This document shows, piece by piece, positions 7,936 through 17,038 of a DNA stretch of 64,000 nucleotides. A program made the position numbers and the translations under genes. The notes beneath the pieces were generated by a model that saw only the letters and a program-made list of their open reading frames with translations, was not told where the DNA came from and ran no database searches. Location of the stretch: positions 124,001 to 188,000 of the forward strand of contig NZ_BSVC01000008.1 in NCBI RefSeq assembly GCF_030269905.1. Reading direction: 5' to 3'. The stretch comes from Pelosinus sp. IPA-1. GTDB lineage: Bacteria > Bacillota > Negativicutes > DSM-13327. Each line of letters begins with the position of its first letter. Position 1 is the stretch's first letter.

Positions 7936-9378
7936 ATGACTAAAGTATACAAAGATTTACGAGAATTTTTAGCAACATTAGAAGAGGAAGGGCAATTGGT
8001 GCGGATAAAAGAGGAAGTTATGCCTGAACCGGATATTGGCGCTGCCGGTCGCGCCGCAGCCAATATAGAAAATAGTCCGGCTATTTTATTTGAGAAGGTA
8101 AATGGCTATAACTATTCCTTGGTAACCAATGTGCATGGCTCTTGGCGCAATCACGCGCTCATGCTGGGTCTGCCCAAGGATACTCCGACAAAGGAACAGT
8201 TTTTTGAACTCAATCGCAGGTGGGATAAATTTCCCGTGCCTCCAAAAATTTTAGCGCGGGAAGACGCTTTGTGCAAGGAAAATGTCATAACCGAAAATAT
8301 TAATTTGTTCGATATTCTGCCCTTGTATCGGATTAATGAGCAAGATGGCGGATTTTTTCTGTCGAAAGCGTCGGTCATTTCCGGTGATCCAGAGTTTCCA
8401 GAGGATCTGAATAAACTGAATGTCGGGATATACCGGATACAGGTGAAAGATGTGGACAGATTGGCAATCCAGCCCATGCCTGTGCACGATATTGCTATTC
8501 AGTTAGCCAAAGCGGAAGAAAAGGACGAGCCGCTACCGGTAGCCATTGCGTTGGGAGTAAATCCGCTTGTCACGTTTATGGCGTCGACGCCGGTTGCCTA
8601 TGATCAAAATGAATATGAGTTTGTCGGTGCGCTACAAGATGGCGTGCCTTGCGAAATAGTAAAAGCCGATACTTGTGATCATCTCTATGTGCCGGCGCAT
8701 GCGGAAGTGATCATCGAAGGGTATATCATTCCTAGAAAGCGTTTTGTGGAAGGACCTTTCGGTGAATTTCCCGGCTCATATTCTGGTTGCCGCAAACAAT
8801 GTGAAATTCAAATCACTCGAATTACGCACCGGACAAATCCTATTTTTGAAAATCTTTACATAGGAATGCCCTGGACAGAAACTGATTATCTGGTGGGGCT
8901 TAATACAAGTATACCCTTATATAAGCAGATTAAGGCGACCATGCCTGAGGTGGTGGCGGTCAATGCCATGTATACGCACGGTATCGGCGTAATTATTTCC
9001 ACCAAGGTTCGTTATGGCGGGTACGGCAAGGGGGTTGCTTTTCGACTGCTCTCTACGCCGCACGGCATGCCATATTCCAAAATTGTTATCATTGTTGATG
9101 AATACGTCGATCCGTTTAATCTTGAGCAGGTGATGTGGGCGCTCACAACAAGGGTTAAACCTAGCAAGGATGTTGTAGTCATACCGAATTGTTCGGGAAT
9201 GGTGCTTGATCCTTCTTCCAATCCGGCCGGTATGCATGACAAGCTGATTATTGATGCGACAACCCCGGTCGCACCCGAGCCCAATCCGCGATCTTGTGAG
9301 ATGCTTGTACCGTCGCCGGCCACGCCCAAATGGGAAGAAATTCTTCGCCAACTGCAGCATGCAGCACAAAAGAAATAG
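7936..9378 (+). CDS. bsdC: UbiD-family non-oxidative aryl-acid decarboxylase
   Basis: A 480-residue UbiD enzyme that uses prenylated FMN to remove CO2 from an aromatic or unsaturated acid. The family segment EGPFGEFPGSYSG is present near residue 280, holding the catalytic glutamates. AAGGAGG precedes the ATG by a normal gap. Together with the small VdcD-like protein, a UbiX and an LpdD-like protein, this is the layout of hydroxyarylic acid decarboxylases (vanillate, 4-hydroxybenzoate, gallate/protocatechuate types) rather than of ubiquinone synthesis. The exact acid cannot be read from the sequence. Confidence 0.93.
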   Translation: MTKVYKDLREFLATLEEEGQLVRIKEEVMPEPDIGAAGRAAANIENSPAILFEKVNGYNYSLVTNVHGSWRNHALMLGLPKDTPTKEQFFELNRRWDKFPVPPKILAREDALCKENVITENINLFDILPLYRINEQDGGFFLSKASVISGDPEFPEDLNKLNVGIYRIQVKDVDRLAIQPMPVHDIAIQLAKAEEKDEPLPVAIALGVNPLVTFMASTPVAYDQNEYEFVGALQDGVPCEIVKADTCDHLYVPAHAEVIIEGYIIPRKRFVEGPFGEFPGSYSGCRKQCEIQITRITHRTNPIFENLYIGMPWTETDYLVGLNTSIPLYKQIKATMPEVVAVNAMYTHGIGVIISTKVRYGGYGKGVAFRLLSTPHGMPYSKIVIIVDEYVDPFNLEQVMWALTTRVKPSKDVVVIPNCSGMVLDPSSNPAGMHDKLIIDATTPVAPEPNPRSCEMLVPSPATPKWEEILRQLQHAAQKK

Positions 9379-9391
9379 GAGGGAAAAGTTT

Positions 9392-9598
9392 ATGAAATGT
9401 CCTCGTTGCGATAGTGAAAAAGTGCGTATTATGACAAAATCGCCAGTCGGTGATGCTTGGGAAGTTTACGTCTGCGACCATTGCTGTTATTCATGGCGCT
9501 CAACGGAAAATATCCAGATTAGTGAAATATTTAAGCTGAATGATGAGAAAATTGCTAACATGGGCATAATTCCCCCCATACCGCCATTAAAAAAATAG
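9392..9598 (+). CDS. bsdD: VdcD/BsdD-like small decarboxylase subunit
   Basis: A 68-residue protein starting MKCPRCDSEKV with two Cys pairs (CPRC and CDHC) forming a zinc ribbon, and YSWRSTE after the second pair. This is the D subunit of non-oxidative hydroxyarylic acid decarboxylases (VdcD, BsdD). Its exact role is unclear, but it accompanies UbiD/UbiX in such clusters. The start is ATG 9392 behind AGGAGGG; the frame is open further upstream inside the previous gene, but that extension is not coding. Confidence 0.88.
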   Translation: MKCPRCDSEKVRIMTKSPVGDAWEVYVCDHCCYSWRSTENIQISEIFKLNDEKIANMGIIPPIPPLKK

Positions 9599-9711
9599 CA
9601 GACTGATAGCGGGGCAGCATTCTCGCTGAGTAAATAGTGAGGCCTTTTCTATTTAGCTGAAAGGTTACTAATATTTTTGAGACCCGAAGGGTCGATTTAG
9701 GGGGGGGACCG

Positions 9712-10290
9712 TTGTCAGTCAGCAAAAAAAGATTGGTTGTTGGAATAAGCGGCGCCAGTGGGGTAATATTAGGGATCGAATTATTGAAAATGTTGCAGGT
9801 GTTGTCGGACTATGAGACCCATCTTGTTGTTTCACGGGGCGCTGAATTAACCATTGCCGCAGAAACCGAGTATTCAGTAGGGGAAGTATTAAGGCTGGCG
9901 GATTACACCTATGATATAAAAAATATTGGAGCCAGTATTGCCAGCGGCACCTTTAAAACGGCGGGCATGATTATTGTGCCCTGCAGCATGAAGACAGCCG
10001 CTGGCGTCGCTTGTGGATATTCGGATAATTTGTTGCTTAGAGCCGCCGATGTTACAATAAAGGAAAAAAGAAATTTAGTGGTCGTGCCACGGGAGAGCCC
10101 GCTTAGTACGATTCATTTAAAAAATATGCTCGTTTTGGCTGAGGCGGGAGCTATAATTATTCCACCCATGGTTACCTATTATAATAAACCGCTTGGCTTT
10201 GAGGATATGAATCGTCATATTATTGGAAAGATACTTGATAAATTCGGGATTGAAGCCCGGGGGTTTACTCGCTGGGGCGAAAATTTTTAA
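9712..10290 (+). CDS. ubiX: UbiX flavin prenyltransferase
   Basis: A 192-residue UbiX/Pad1/BsdB protein that joins a dimethylallyl group to FMN, giving the cofactor needed by UbiD. The N-terminal flavin loop VVGISGASGVILGIELL and the later segments IIVPCSMKTAAGVACG and VVVPRESPLS are diagnostic. Initiation is at TTG 9712 directly after GGGGGGG. A 113-base gap containing a small GACCC/GGGTC hairpin separates it from the D subunit gene, so expression may be partly uncoupled from the upstream genes. Confidence 0.95.
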   Translation: MSVSKKRLVVGISGASGVILGIELLKMLQVLSDYETHLVVSRGAELTIAAETEYSVGEVLRLADYTYDIKNIGASIASGTFKTAGMIIVPCSMKTAAGVACGYSDNLLLRAADVTIKEKRNLVVVPRESPLSTIHLKNMLVLAEAGAIIIPPMVTYYNKPLGFEDMNRHIIGKILDKFGIEARGFTRWGENF

Positions 10291-10314
10291 TAGGATAGGA
10301 AGGTGGGGGCTATC

Positions 10315-10671
10315 ATGCAGCAGGTAACGGCGGAACGCGGTAGGTTGAAAATAGATATGAAGGCGTTTGCAATAGGTGAAGATGTATGTGTGATTTTATC
10401 AGGCGGTGACAGGCCGCATATTGGCTGTGTAACGCTCAGCATTCCCAGAGCAAGTTTAGCTCAGCCTGATGCTGGCAGCGCTACCACCTCAGTATTGAAT
10501 CTGACGGGGCATAAAGACGAGGAAGCGGCACGATTTGTGTCGCATATGTTATCAGCAAAACTACAGAAAAACGTAGTTGTAACAGGCGGTATACATGTTG
10601 AGAACATAACAAAAGAGGAAATTAACATTGTAATGGAGCTCTTGGCACAGTTAACTAACCAATTACTATGA
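10315..10671 (+). CDS. LpdD-like prenylated-flavin chaperone domain protein
   Basis: A 118-residue protein with LSGGDRPHIGCVTLSIPRA and a late GGIHVENITKEEI segment, resembling the LpdD family encoded with gallate and protocatechuate decarboxylases. That family has been proposed to help load or mature prenyl-FMN in UbiD enzymes. I start it at ATG 10315, five bases after AGGTGGGGG; the GTG at 10303 lies within that ribosome site. It closes the decarboxylase cluster, 24 bases after ubiX. Family recognition is from memory of the GGDxPHIG motif. Confidence 0.72.
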   Translation: MQQVTAERGRLKIDMKAFAIGEDVCVILSGGDRPHIGCVTLSIPRASLAQPDAGSATTSVLNLTGHKDEEAARFVSHMLSAKLQKNVVVTGGIHVENITKEEINIVMELLAQLTNQLL

Positions 10672-10675
10672 AAAC

Positions 10676-10738
10676 AGGGGACAGAGGGGTGTCGACAATA
10701 CAAACGATTGAAGGTTAGTGTCAATAACCCCGTCCCCA
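10676..10738. repeat. Imperfect palindrome, REP-like or terminator
   Basis: GGGGACAGAGGGGT at the left is matched by AACCCCGTCCCC at the right, with inner GACA/TGTC pairing. The GGGGACAGAGG half resembles dispersed palindromes common in clostridial and Sporomusa-type genomes. Without a T-run it is not a classic terminator, though it may shape the 3' end of the decarboxylase transcript. Confidence 0.45.
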
Positions 10739-10833
10739 TGACACGATAAGTTGATCACAGGATTATATTAGAGCGAATTGAAGATAATTCTTAGTGATTC
10801 TTTTTATAATGTTAGTATTTATGATTAATATTC

Positions 10834-10862
10834 TTGACACGGTAATTAGCTTCCGATAAAAT
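10834..10862 (+). promoter_or_regulatory. Sigma-A promoter of the ABC importer operon
   Basis: TTGACA at 10834-10839 and TAAAAT at 10857-10862 with a 17-base spacer. It lies about 215 bases upstream of the binding-protein start, leaving a long leader. Confidence 0.75.
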
Positions 10863-10868
10863 TAATGG

Positions 10869-11030
10869 ATAAAGGTGGCATGAAGCTATCGTTTGCGTTG
10901 AAGCGAAAATTGTTAACAATTGCTAGTGAAGTAGTATGAAGAGCAGAGCATGAGGTGTACACAGAATACAAGATAACCATGAAGGTTTATTAACTCTTGA
11001 AAGAGTGATAGGCCTCATGGTTTTTTTATT
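10869..11030 (+). promoter_or_regulatory. Leader with attenuator-type terminator, class unknown
   Basis: The 160-base leader ends in a strong intrinsic terminator: outer stem AACCATGA/TCATGGTT (10975-10982 and 11015-11022), inner stem ACTCT/AGAGT and a seven-T run, all ahead of the operon. An upstream CATGAGG (10949-10955) can pair with CCTCATG (11013-11019), which would break the terminator; that is the form of a riboswitch or attenuator. A perfect 14-bp palindrome AATTGTTAACAATT (10908-10921) is also present. I do not recognise a known aptamer. Confidence 0.6.
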
Positions 11031-11076
11031 TGCAGTACAGGATTTATTGTAGAAGATTATTTTAGGGGGAATATTA

Positions 11077-12654
11077 ATGGCGACAAGGACAAAGTCCTTT
11101 ACTTGGTTTCTTATGGCATTGTTTGTACTTTCAGCCTTTATCTTAGGTGGCTGTGCCAATAGTCAAAATAGTACGAAATCGAAAACCGATCCTAAGACGA
11201 TTGTATTGGGTATTGAAAATGAATCAGATAAAATCAATCCAATTTTTGCAGATGAGCATGATGATGCAGTTTCTCTGATTTTTAGTGGCCTTACTCGGTA
11301 TAATGAAAAAAATGAGGTGATTCCTGATTTGGCTACAGGTTGGGATGTTTCGCCTGACCAATTAACCTATACTTTTAAACTGCGCAATGATGTAAAATGG
11401 CATGACGGCAAACCTTTTACAGCCGAAGATGTAAAGTTCACCATTGAACAGGGGCTGAATCCTAAAAACAATTCTCCAATTAAAGAACGATTTGAAGAGA
11501 TTAAAGAAGTTCAAGTAGTTGATCCATATACGGTAAAAATTATTTTAAAAACACCATTTCCTCTATTGGTAAATGTCATGGCGACTGGAATGATACCGAA
11601 ACATATTTTAGAAGGGAAAGACATCAATACTGATGGATTTAATATGGCACCGATTGGTACAGGTCCATTTACATATTCGGAGTGGAAAAAAGGACAGTAT
11701 CTAATGCTGAGTGGGAATAAAGATTTTTATCGTGGCACTCCAAAATCGGAGAAAGTTATATTAAAATTTATTCCAGATCAAAATGTGCGGGCAGTACAAC
11801 TAGAAACTGGCGAAATTGACATTGCATTGATTGACCCTATGCAAATTGAACGAATCAGCAAAAATCAAAAATTACAAGTTACCCGCATAGATACTGCGGA
11901 CTACCGAGTTATGATGTACAATCGAATCAATCCTCTCTGGGATGATGTAAAAGTTAGACAAGCAATGAATTATGCAGTTGATCGTGATGCGTTGGTTAAG
12001 GGAGTGTTGCTTGGTTGGGGTAAGGTTGCCTACGGTCCCCTGCAAATGAATTGGGCAAACAATGCGAATGTAAATCAATATGGATATAATCCGGAGAAAG
12101 CAAAACAGCTTCTGTCTGAAGCTGGATGGACACCGGGAGCAGATGGAATCTTACAAAAAGATGGGAAAAAGCTTTCCTTTAAGTTAACTACGTTTGTTCA
12201 TGATCCAGTAAGGGTAGCGTTGGTCAATGCACTTAGTACGCAATTTAAGAAAATTGGTGTTGACGCTATTCCAGATCCTCGGGAAAAAGGTTCCTTTAAA
12301 ATTGGTCAAATGGATACATTCCTCTTAGGTTGGGGTAGTCCTTTCGATCCTGATGAAGATACTTATCGCTTGTTCCACAGTTCGCAAATCGGAAAAGCCA
12401 ATTATCAGAACTATAAGAATGATAAAGTGGATAGCTTGCTCTTAAAAGCACGGGAAACCGGTGATAAAAATGAGAGGCTAAAACTGTACGGCGATTTTCA
12501 AACCGAGCTAAGTAATGATCCAGCTTTCAACTTCCTAGTTTATCTAGATGTGGCTATTGTTACGAATAAAAACTTGAGCGGTATTAAAGCTCGTACTTTG
12601 GGGCACCATGGCGCAGGATACACTTGGAATCTTGAAGAGTGGAGCAAACAATAA
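11077..12654 (+). CDS. ABC importer substrate-binding lipoprotein (nickel/peptide family 5)
   Basis: A 525-residue solute-binding protein of the family that holds OppA, DppA and NikA. The signal peptide ends in a lipobox ILGGCAN with Cys26. Family motifs include GLTRYNEKNEVIPDLA and KWHDGKPFTAEDVKFT, and the segment VRQAMNYAVDRDALV. GGGGGA precedes the ATG. It heads an operon of two permeases and two ATPases, all overlapping or nearly so, controlled by the attenuator-like leader. Nickel or another metal chelate is suggested only by the HMA protein behind the operon; peptides remain possible. Confidence 0.9.
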   Translation: MATRTKSFTWFLMALFVLSAFILGGCANSQNSTKSKTDPKTIVLGIENESDKINPIFADEHDDAVSLIFSGLTRYNEKNEVIPDLATGWDVSPDQLTYTFKLRNDVKWHDGKPFTAEDVKFTIEQGLNPKNNSPIKERFEEIKEVQVVDPYTVKIILKTPFPLLVNVMATGMIPKHILEGKDINTDGFNMAPIGTGPFTYSEWKKGQYLMLSGNKDFYRGTPKSEKVILKFIPDQNVRAVQLETGEIDIALIDPMQIERISKNQKLQVTRIDTADYRVMMYNRINPLWDDVKVRQAMNYAVDRDALVKGVLLGWGKVAYGPLQMNWANNANVNQYGYNPEKAKQLLSEAGWTPGADGILQKDGKKLSFKLTTFVHDPVRVALVNALSTQFKKIGVDAIPDPREKGSFKIGQMDTFLLGWGSPFDPDEDTYRLFHSSQIGKANYQNYKNDKVDSLLLKARETGDKNERLKLYGDFQTELSNDPAFNFLVYLDVAIVTNKNLSGIKARTLGHHGAGYTWNLEEWSKQ

Positions 12655-13643
12655 TGCTTGGCTTTTTCCTACGGCGACTTTTGGCTAGTATCCCTGTATT
12701 GTTTGTCGTGAGCCTTTGTGCTTTTTTCTTAATTCATCTAGCTCATGGCGATCCGGCAGTGGCGATGTATGGTAGTCATTTAGAGAAGATGCGCCCTGAA
12801 GATCAAATTCGTATTCGTACTAATTTAGGACTTGATGAGCCTTTACCATTGCAGTATGGGAAGTGGGTGTCTGGTGTTCTAAGAGGGGAATTAGGGCGAT
12901 CCTATATGGATGGGCGGGATGTGAGTGATATACTCCTATCCCGTCTTCCTAATACGATTATTTTGAATTTGGCGGCTATGTCATTGATGCTTGTATTAGC
13001 AGTTGTGATCGGCATGATCGCTGCAATAAAGCAATATTCTTGGTTTGATTATTTCAGTACCTGTTTTGCTTTTTTGTTTTACTCCATTCCTAGCTTTTGG
13101 TTGGCACTATTAGCTATTTTGTTTTTTTCTGTTTATCTAGGATGGTTACCATCCTCTGGACTTAGTACGATTGGACAGGAATTCAATGTAGGCGATCGTT
13201 TGCTGCATTTAATTTTACCGACCATCGTCTTGGCGGTGAGCCATATCGGTGCGTATATCCGTTTTGTTCGCTCCAGTTTACTAGAAGTATTGAGTCAGGA
13301 TTATATTTTAACAGCTCATGCCAAAGGCTTATGGCCACGGTATATTTATTATATTCATGCCTTTCGTAATGCATTAATTCCGTTGATTACCTATGTTGGT
13401 ATGTCCTTTTCTTCATTGATTGGCGGTGGGTATTTAGTAGAAACGGTTTTTGCCTATCCTGGGATTGGACAATTGACAATTTACTCGGCAGCTACCAGAG
13501 ATTATCCACTTCTTATGGGAACTGTTCTGTTAACAGGGGTATTTGTCGTTATGGGAAATTTGTTAGCAGATGTTTGTTGTGCTTGGGCTGATCCTCGTCT
13601 CCAATTAGAGGGAAGTGAACGGAGGATTGGTACACATGGATAA
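12654..13643 (+). CDS. ABC importer permease 1 (NikB/DppB type)
   Basis: A 329-residue inner-membrane permease with about six spans. MLGFFLRRLLASIPVLFVV opens the protein as in DppB/NikB, and the coupling EAA-like loop is at AHAKGLWPRYIYYIHAFRNAL. The ATG at 12654 shares a base with the TAA of the binding-protein gene (TAATG), with AGTGGAG upstream; a GTG at 12639 is less likely. It pairs with the next gene to form the pore. Confidence 0.92.
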   Translation: MLGFFLRRLLASIPVLFVVSLCAFFLIHLAHGDPAVAMYGSHLEKMRPEDQIRIRTNLGLDEPLPLQYGKWVSGVLRGELGRSYMDGRDVSDILLSRLPNTIILNLAAMSLMLVLAVVIGMIAAIKQYSWFDYFSTCFAFLFYSIPSFWLALLAILFFSVYLGWLPSSGLSTIGQEFNVGDRLLHLILPTIVLAVSHIGAYIRFVRSSLLEVLSQDYILTAHAKGLWPRYIYYIHAFRNALIPLITYVGMSFSSLIGGGYLVETVFAYPGIGQLTIYSAATRDYPLLMGTVLLTGVFVVMGNLLADVCCAWADPRLQLEGSERRIGTHG

Positions 13644-14514
13644 AGAAGTAGGGCAGTATACTTTTTGGCAACGCTTTTTTTTGCACAAAATCGGCAATTT
13701 TGGTTTAGGGATTCTTGTACTTTTTACATTACTGGCGATCTTTGCACCAATCATTGCGCCTCATAGTCCGGTGGATACCAATCTGGAAGTAGTGCGTCAA
13801 GCCCCACAAGCCGGCTATTGGTTTGGTACGGATGAGCTGGGGAGAGATGTTTTTAGTCGGTTGCTATATGGTGCCCGAGTATCTCTGTTAGTGGGGATTA
13901 GTTCTGTTCTGCTATCAACTACTATCGGATTGGGTTTTGGTCTGATAAGTGGTTATGCGGGAGGAATTCTAGATAATATTATGATGCGTTTGGTTGATGG
14001 ATTGCTTTCCTTGCCTTCCTTGATATTGGTTATTGCACTACAATCCTTTGGGAAGCAGGGGTTATGGAGTGTCGTATTGGTGATTGCTGCGACCAATTGG
14101 ATGCAGACCGCTCGTTTAGTCCGGACGGAATTTTTGAGTATGAAACAGCGCCCTTTTGTAAAAGCGGCAGTGACCACAGGAACGTCAGATTGGAATTTGA
14201 TATTTCGGCATATCTTGCCTAATTGTTTGGCTTCAGTGGTGGTTCTTGCTACGATTAATGTAGGGCATGCCATTGTTACGGAAGCAGCTCTCAGTTTTTT
14301 GGGATTAGGTATCCCACCTCATCAGCCTTCTTGGGGTAATATGCTCATGGGAGGTCAGCGGAGTATTTTAGCAGGATGCTGGTGGATTACCTTCTTTCCA
14401 GGGGTGATGATTGTAGCTACGGTATTGGCTGTTAACTTTGTAGGGGATGCCATCCGAGATGCTTTAGATCCACTCTCATTGCGAAATACCAAACAGACCA
14501 GTAAAGTGAGTTGA
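13636..14514 (+). CDS. ABC importer permease 2 (NikC/DppC type)
   Basis: A 292-residue permease. It has the usual N-terminal span, FGTDELGRDVFSRLLYGARVS and the EAA loop around KAAVTTGTSDWNLIFRHILPN. The start is ATG 13636 behind GGAGG; it overlaps the end of permease 1 by eight bases, indicating coupled translation. SFLGLGIPPHQPSWGNML is a conserved DppC/NikC segment. Confidence 0.93.
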   Translation: MDKEVGQYTFWQRFFLHKIGNFGLGILVLFTLLAIFAPIIAPHSPVDTNLEVVRQAPQAGYWFGTDELGRDVFSRLLYGARVSLLVGISSVLLSTTIGLGFGLISGYAGGILDNIMMRLVDGLLSLPSLILVIALQSFGKQGLWSVVLVIAATNWMQTARLVRTEFLSMKQRPFVKAAVTTGTSDWNLIFRHILPNCLASVVVLATINVGHAIVTEAALSFLGLGIPPHQPSWGNMLMGGQRSILAGCWWITFFPGVMIVATVLAVNFVGDAIRDALDPLSLRNTKQTSKVS

Positions 14515-15362
14515 GAAATGTGAAACAAAGTTGCTGTCTAGAGATTAAAAATTTATCAGTGCAGATTACGAATGGTCAAGAAATGCTGCACCCATTGAAA
14601 AAAGTATTCTTAAAAGTTCCTACTGGTAAAATCATTGGAATCGTTGGCGAGAGCGGATCAGGAAAATCAATGCTTGCTCGTTCTATCTTAGGATTGGCAG
14701 ATATTCAGAATAAAAATATTCGGTGTAGTGGGGAAATATGGTTTGAGGGTATGGACTTGATGACCTTGAGTGTAAGCCAGATGCGACCTTTGCGGGGAGC
14801 AAAGATCAGTCTGGTATTGCAAGATCCGATGACAGCGTTGAACCCCGTTTTGCCAATCCTTTGGCAGTTACAGGAATTGTTCACAACCCACCGGGGATAT
14901 TCGAAGAGAGAGGCTAAGAAGGAAAGTATTGCGATATTACATAAAGTAGGGTTGCCTAAACCAGAAACATTATCTTATCGATTTCCTCATCAATTAAGTG
15001 GTGGGATGCGGCAACGTGTGATGATTGCCATGGCATTGGCATTAAAGCCGGCATTAATTATTGCCGATGAACCAACTACTGCATTGGATGTAACTTTGCA
15101 GGCGCAAATTTTGACAGAGTTAAAAAAGCTACAAGAAGAGTATGGCGTCACTATTTTGCTCATATCTCATGATATGAGCGTGATTGCCGAGATGGCTGAT
15201 GAGGTGGCTGTAATGCGGCAGGGGGAAATTATTGAATACAATGATTGCTGTACTTTATTTGATCAACCTGAGCACGAATATACCAAGAGGTTAATTTTGG
15301 CAAGCCGATTAGAAGAAAATGATGATAAGAAATGGAGTTCCAATCGATATGTTGAAGATTGA
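14511..15362 (+). CDS. ABC importer ATPase 1 (NikD/DppD type)
   Basis: A 283-residue nucleotide-binding subunit. Walker A is GESGSGKSM, the signature is LSGGMRQRV, and Walker B is [12 protein letters not shown]. Translation begins at TTG 14511, overlapping the permease stop by four bases, or at GTG 14520. It works as a pair with the following ATPase to power import. The protein is somewhat shorter than typical DppD (~325), lacking most of the C-terminal Cys-rich extension that its partner keeps. Confidence 0.93.
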   Translation: MRNVKQSCCLEIKNLSVQITNGQEMLHPLKKVFLKVPTGKIIGIVGESGSGKSMLARSILGLADIQNKNIRCSGEIWFEGMDLMTLSVSQMRPLRGAKISLVLQDPMTALNPVLPILWQLQELFTTHRGYSKREAKKESIAILHKVGLPKPETLSYRFPHQLSGGMRQRVMIAMALALKPALIIADEPTTALDVTLQAQILTELKKLQEEYGVTILLISHDMSVIAEMADEVAVMRQGEIIEYNDCCTLFDQPEHEYTKRLILASRLEENDDKKWSSNRYVED

Positions 15363-16311
15363 AGGCGTTATCAAACATTATCGTCTGCATCGCAGTTGGT
15401 TAGCTGGTCATGAAATTGTCAAAGCGGTGGATGATGTCAGTTTGACCGTGAAACCTGGCGAGAGTTTGGGCATTGTGGGGGAAAGCGGTTGTGGGAAAAG
15501 TACTCTAGCCAAACTGATCATGATGCTAGAAACTCCAACGAATGGTTCTATTTATTTTGATGGACAAAATATTGCTCAATTGTCAAACCAATGCCGCCGT
15601 GAATTGCGTCGGGATGTTCAGATTGTGTTTCAAGACACGTATGCATCCCTCAATCCTCGCTTTAGTATAGAGGAATCTCTTGAAGAACCTATTTTAAATT
15701 TTTCATTGGAACGCAAGTTTCCTCTTGCAAAACGCTTACAGGAAATGTTAGATATTGTGGAATTGCCTAAAAGTATGTTACTGCGCTATCCCTCTGAGCT
15801 AAGTGGCGGTGAAAGGCAGCGGGTTTGTATTGCTAGAGCTTTGATACTGCAGCCACGGTTTATCATTTTTGATGAAGCGACTTCGGGACTTGATGTAACG
15901 TTGCAGAGTCAGATCCTCGCAATGTTAAAAGAGCTCCGTAGGGAAATGGGTTTAACTTATTTGTTTATTACCCATAATTTAAAACTGATTCCCTATATCA
16001 CGGAAAGAGTAGCCGTCATGTATAAGGGGAAAGTAGTGGAAATGATGGATAGTAGTAAGCTAAATCAAGCGGTACATCCTTATACACAGATGTTGTTGGC
16101 AGCTATTCCTGTAACTCATCCTCAAGAAAGACGGATTCGTGATGCTATTGTTTTTGACGATAAACAATGGGATGAATTGAAAAAAAATAATGGGTGTAAA
16201 TTTTATCCTCGATGTTCAAATTCTGATCCTGTTTGTGGTGAAATAGAACCAAAGATGACCAGGTGTGATCATGGGGGTATGATATCCTGTCGCCGTTATA
16301 AAAAAGAATAG
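15349..16311 (+). CDS. ABC importer ATPase 2 (NikE/DppF type)
   Basis: A 320-residue second ATPase with Walker A GESGCGKST, signature LSGGERQRV and Walker B FIIFDEATSGLD. The C-terminal oligopeptide/dipeptide extension has the spaced cysteines CKFYPRCSNSDPVCGE and a further Cys pair, a pattern known to bind an iron-sulfur cluster in DppD-type subunits. I choose ATG 15349 (11 bases after GGAG), inside the end of the previous gene; an ATG at 15319 in the same frame is possible. Confidence 0.92.
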   Translation: MLKIEGVIKHYRLHRSWLAGHEIVKAVDDVSLTVKPGESLGIVGESGCGKSTLAKLIMMLETPTNGSIYFDGQNIAQLSNQCRRELRRDVQIVFQDTYASLNPRFSIEESLEEPILNFSLERKFPLAKRLQEMLDIVELPKSMLLRYPSELSGGERQRVCIARALILQPRFIIFDEATSGLDVTLQSQILAMLKELRREMGLTYLFITHNLKLIPYITERVAVMYKGKVVEMMDSSKLNQAVHPYTQMLLAAIPVTHPQERRIRDAIVFDDKQWDELKKNNGCKFYPRCSNSDPVCGEIEPKMTRCDHGGMISCRRYKKE

Positions 16312-16417
16312 TTTGGGATTCAATAGTTTCTATAGAAATTTATTATTACAGTCCTTGTTTGATACAATGATATGCTGGTAATACTATCCATCAAATTAAA
16401 AAATGGAGGGATTTGTT

Positions 16418-16666
16418 ATGTGTAAAGATTGTCATTGTGGTTCAAGTGTAATGAATAAACAGATAACAGTGCATGTAGAAGGTATTAAAGCATCGAGTGA
16501 CGCGAAGATAATTGAAAAAGCCTTGTTAGAATTACCTGGTATCTTTCGTGTTCATATTCACACTCATGATGGTCAAACTAAAATTGACTACCATCCTACT
16601 CTTGTGTCTAACGATGAAATAACAAAAAAAATAGAAGTAATAGGATATAAACTCAAGGCAGTATAA
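16418..16666 (+). CDS. HMA-like heavy-metal-associated domain protein
   Basis: An 82-residue protein with a Cys/His-rich head MCKDCHCGS followed by one ferredoxin-like HMA fold (QITVHVEGIKASSDAKIIEKALLELPG). The classic CxxC metal loop of CopZ-type domains is replaced by IKASSD, so metal would have to bind at the N-terminal cysteines instead. The start ATG 16418 is seven bases behind GGAGGG; the earlier ATG 16403 overlaps that site. It follows the ABC importer by 106 bases, hinting at metal trafficking, but might have its own promoter. Confidence 0.75.
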   Translation: MCKDCHCGSSVMNKQITVHVEGIKASSDAKIIEKALLELPGIFRVHIHTHDGQTKIDYHPTLVSNDEITKKIEVIGYKLKAV

Positions 16667-17004
16667 TAATAATTTGAACCAAATGAAATTTAGCCGATTT
16701 TAGATGAGCTTTAGATATTGCGTCATCTGAAATATATATTATAAAGACGGTTTGGGGCGCACTCCATAACGAGACGGTCATTTTAGAAATTCGGCAATAT
16801 CAGCAGCGATGTGGGTAGTGTCTAATATTGGGTAGAGAAAGACTTGTAAATTTTCACAATGCTTTCGTTGATGGAAAATGCAATTATTTCTTACTCGAAT
16901 TGGATCATATTAGAAAATATTTAAAAAATAAACTGCCCATTACAACGGGCAGCTTAGTATCTTCATTTTTTGAAATAAGAACTAATTTTTCGTTTTACTT
17001 TTTC
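16667..17004. other. Non-coding stretch
   Basis: No convincing gene. A small hairpin CTGCCC/GGGCAG (16933-16952) precedes the structured-RNA promoter and could end transcripts from the left. The bases from 16740 to 16830 contain only short frames interrupted by stops. Confidence 0.35.
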
Positions 17005-17032
17005 TTGCAATTCAAACGAAAAGTAATATAAT
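17005..17032 (+). promoter_or_regulatory. Promoter of the structured RNA
   Basis: TTGCAA at 17005-17010 and TATAAT at 17027-17032 with a 16-base spacer, ahead of a long structured region with no reading frame. Confidence 0.7.
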
Positions 17033-17038
17033 TAGGAA

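Noticed and set aside
9251-9391. N-terminal extension of the VdcD-like protein overlapping the UbiD gene
   Set aside because: AGGAGGG and ATG 9392 give the normal family length; the extension is Arg/Pro-rich shadow sequence.
10869-11030. NiCo or cobalamin riboswitch before the importer
   Set aside because: Neither the NiCo GGGC repeats nor the cobalamin box was found, so only an unclassified leader is reported.
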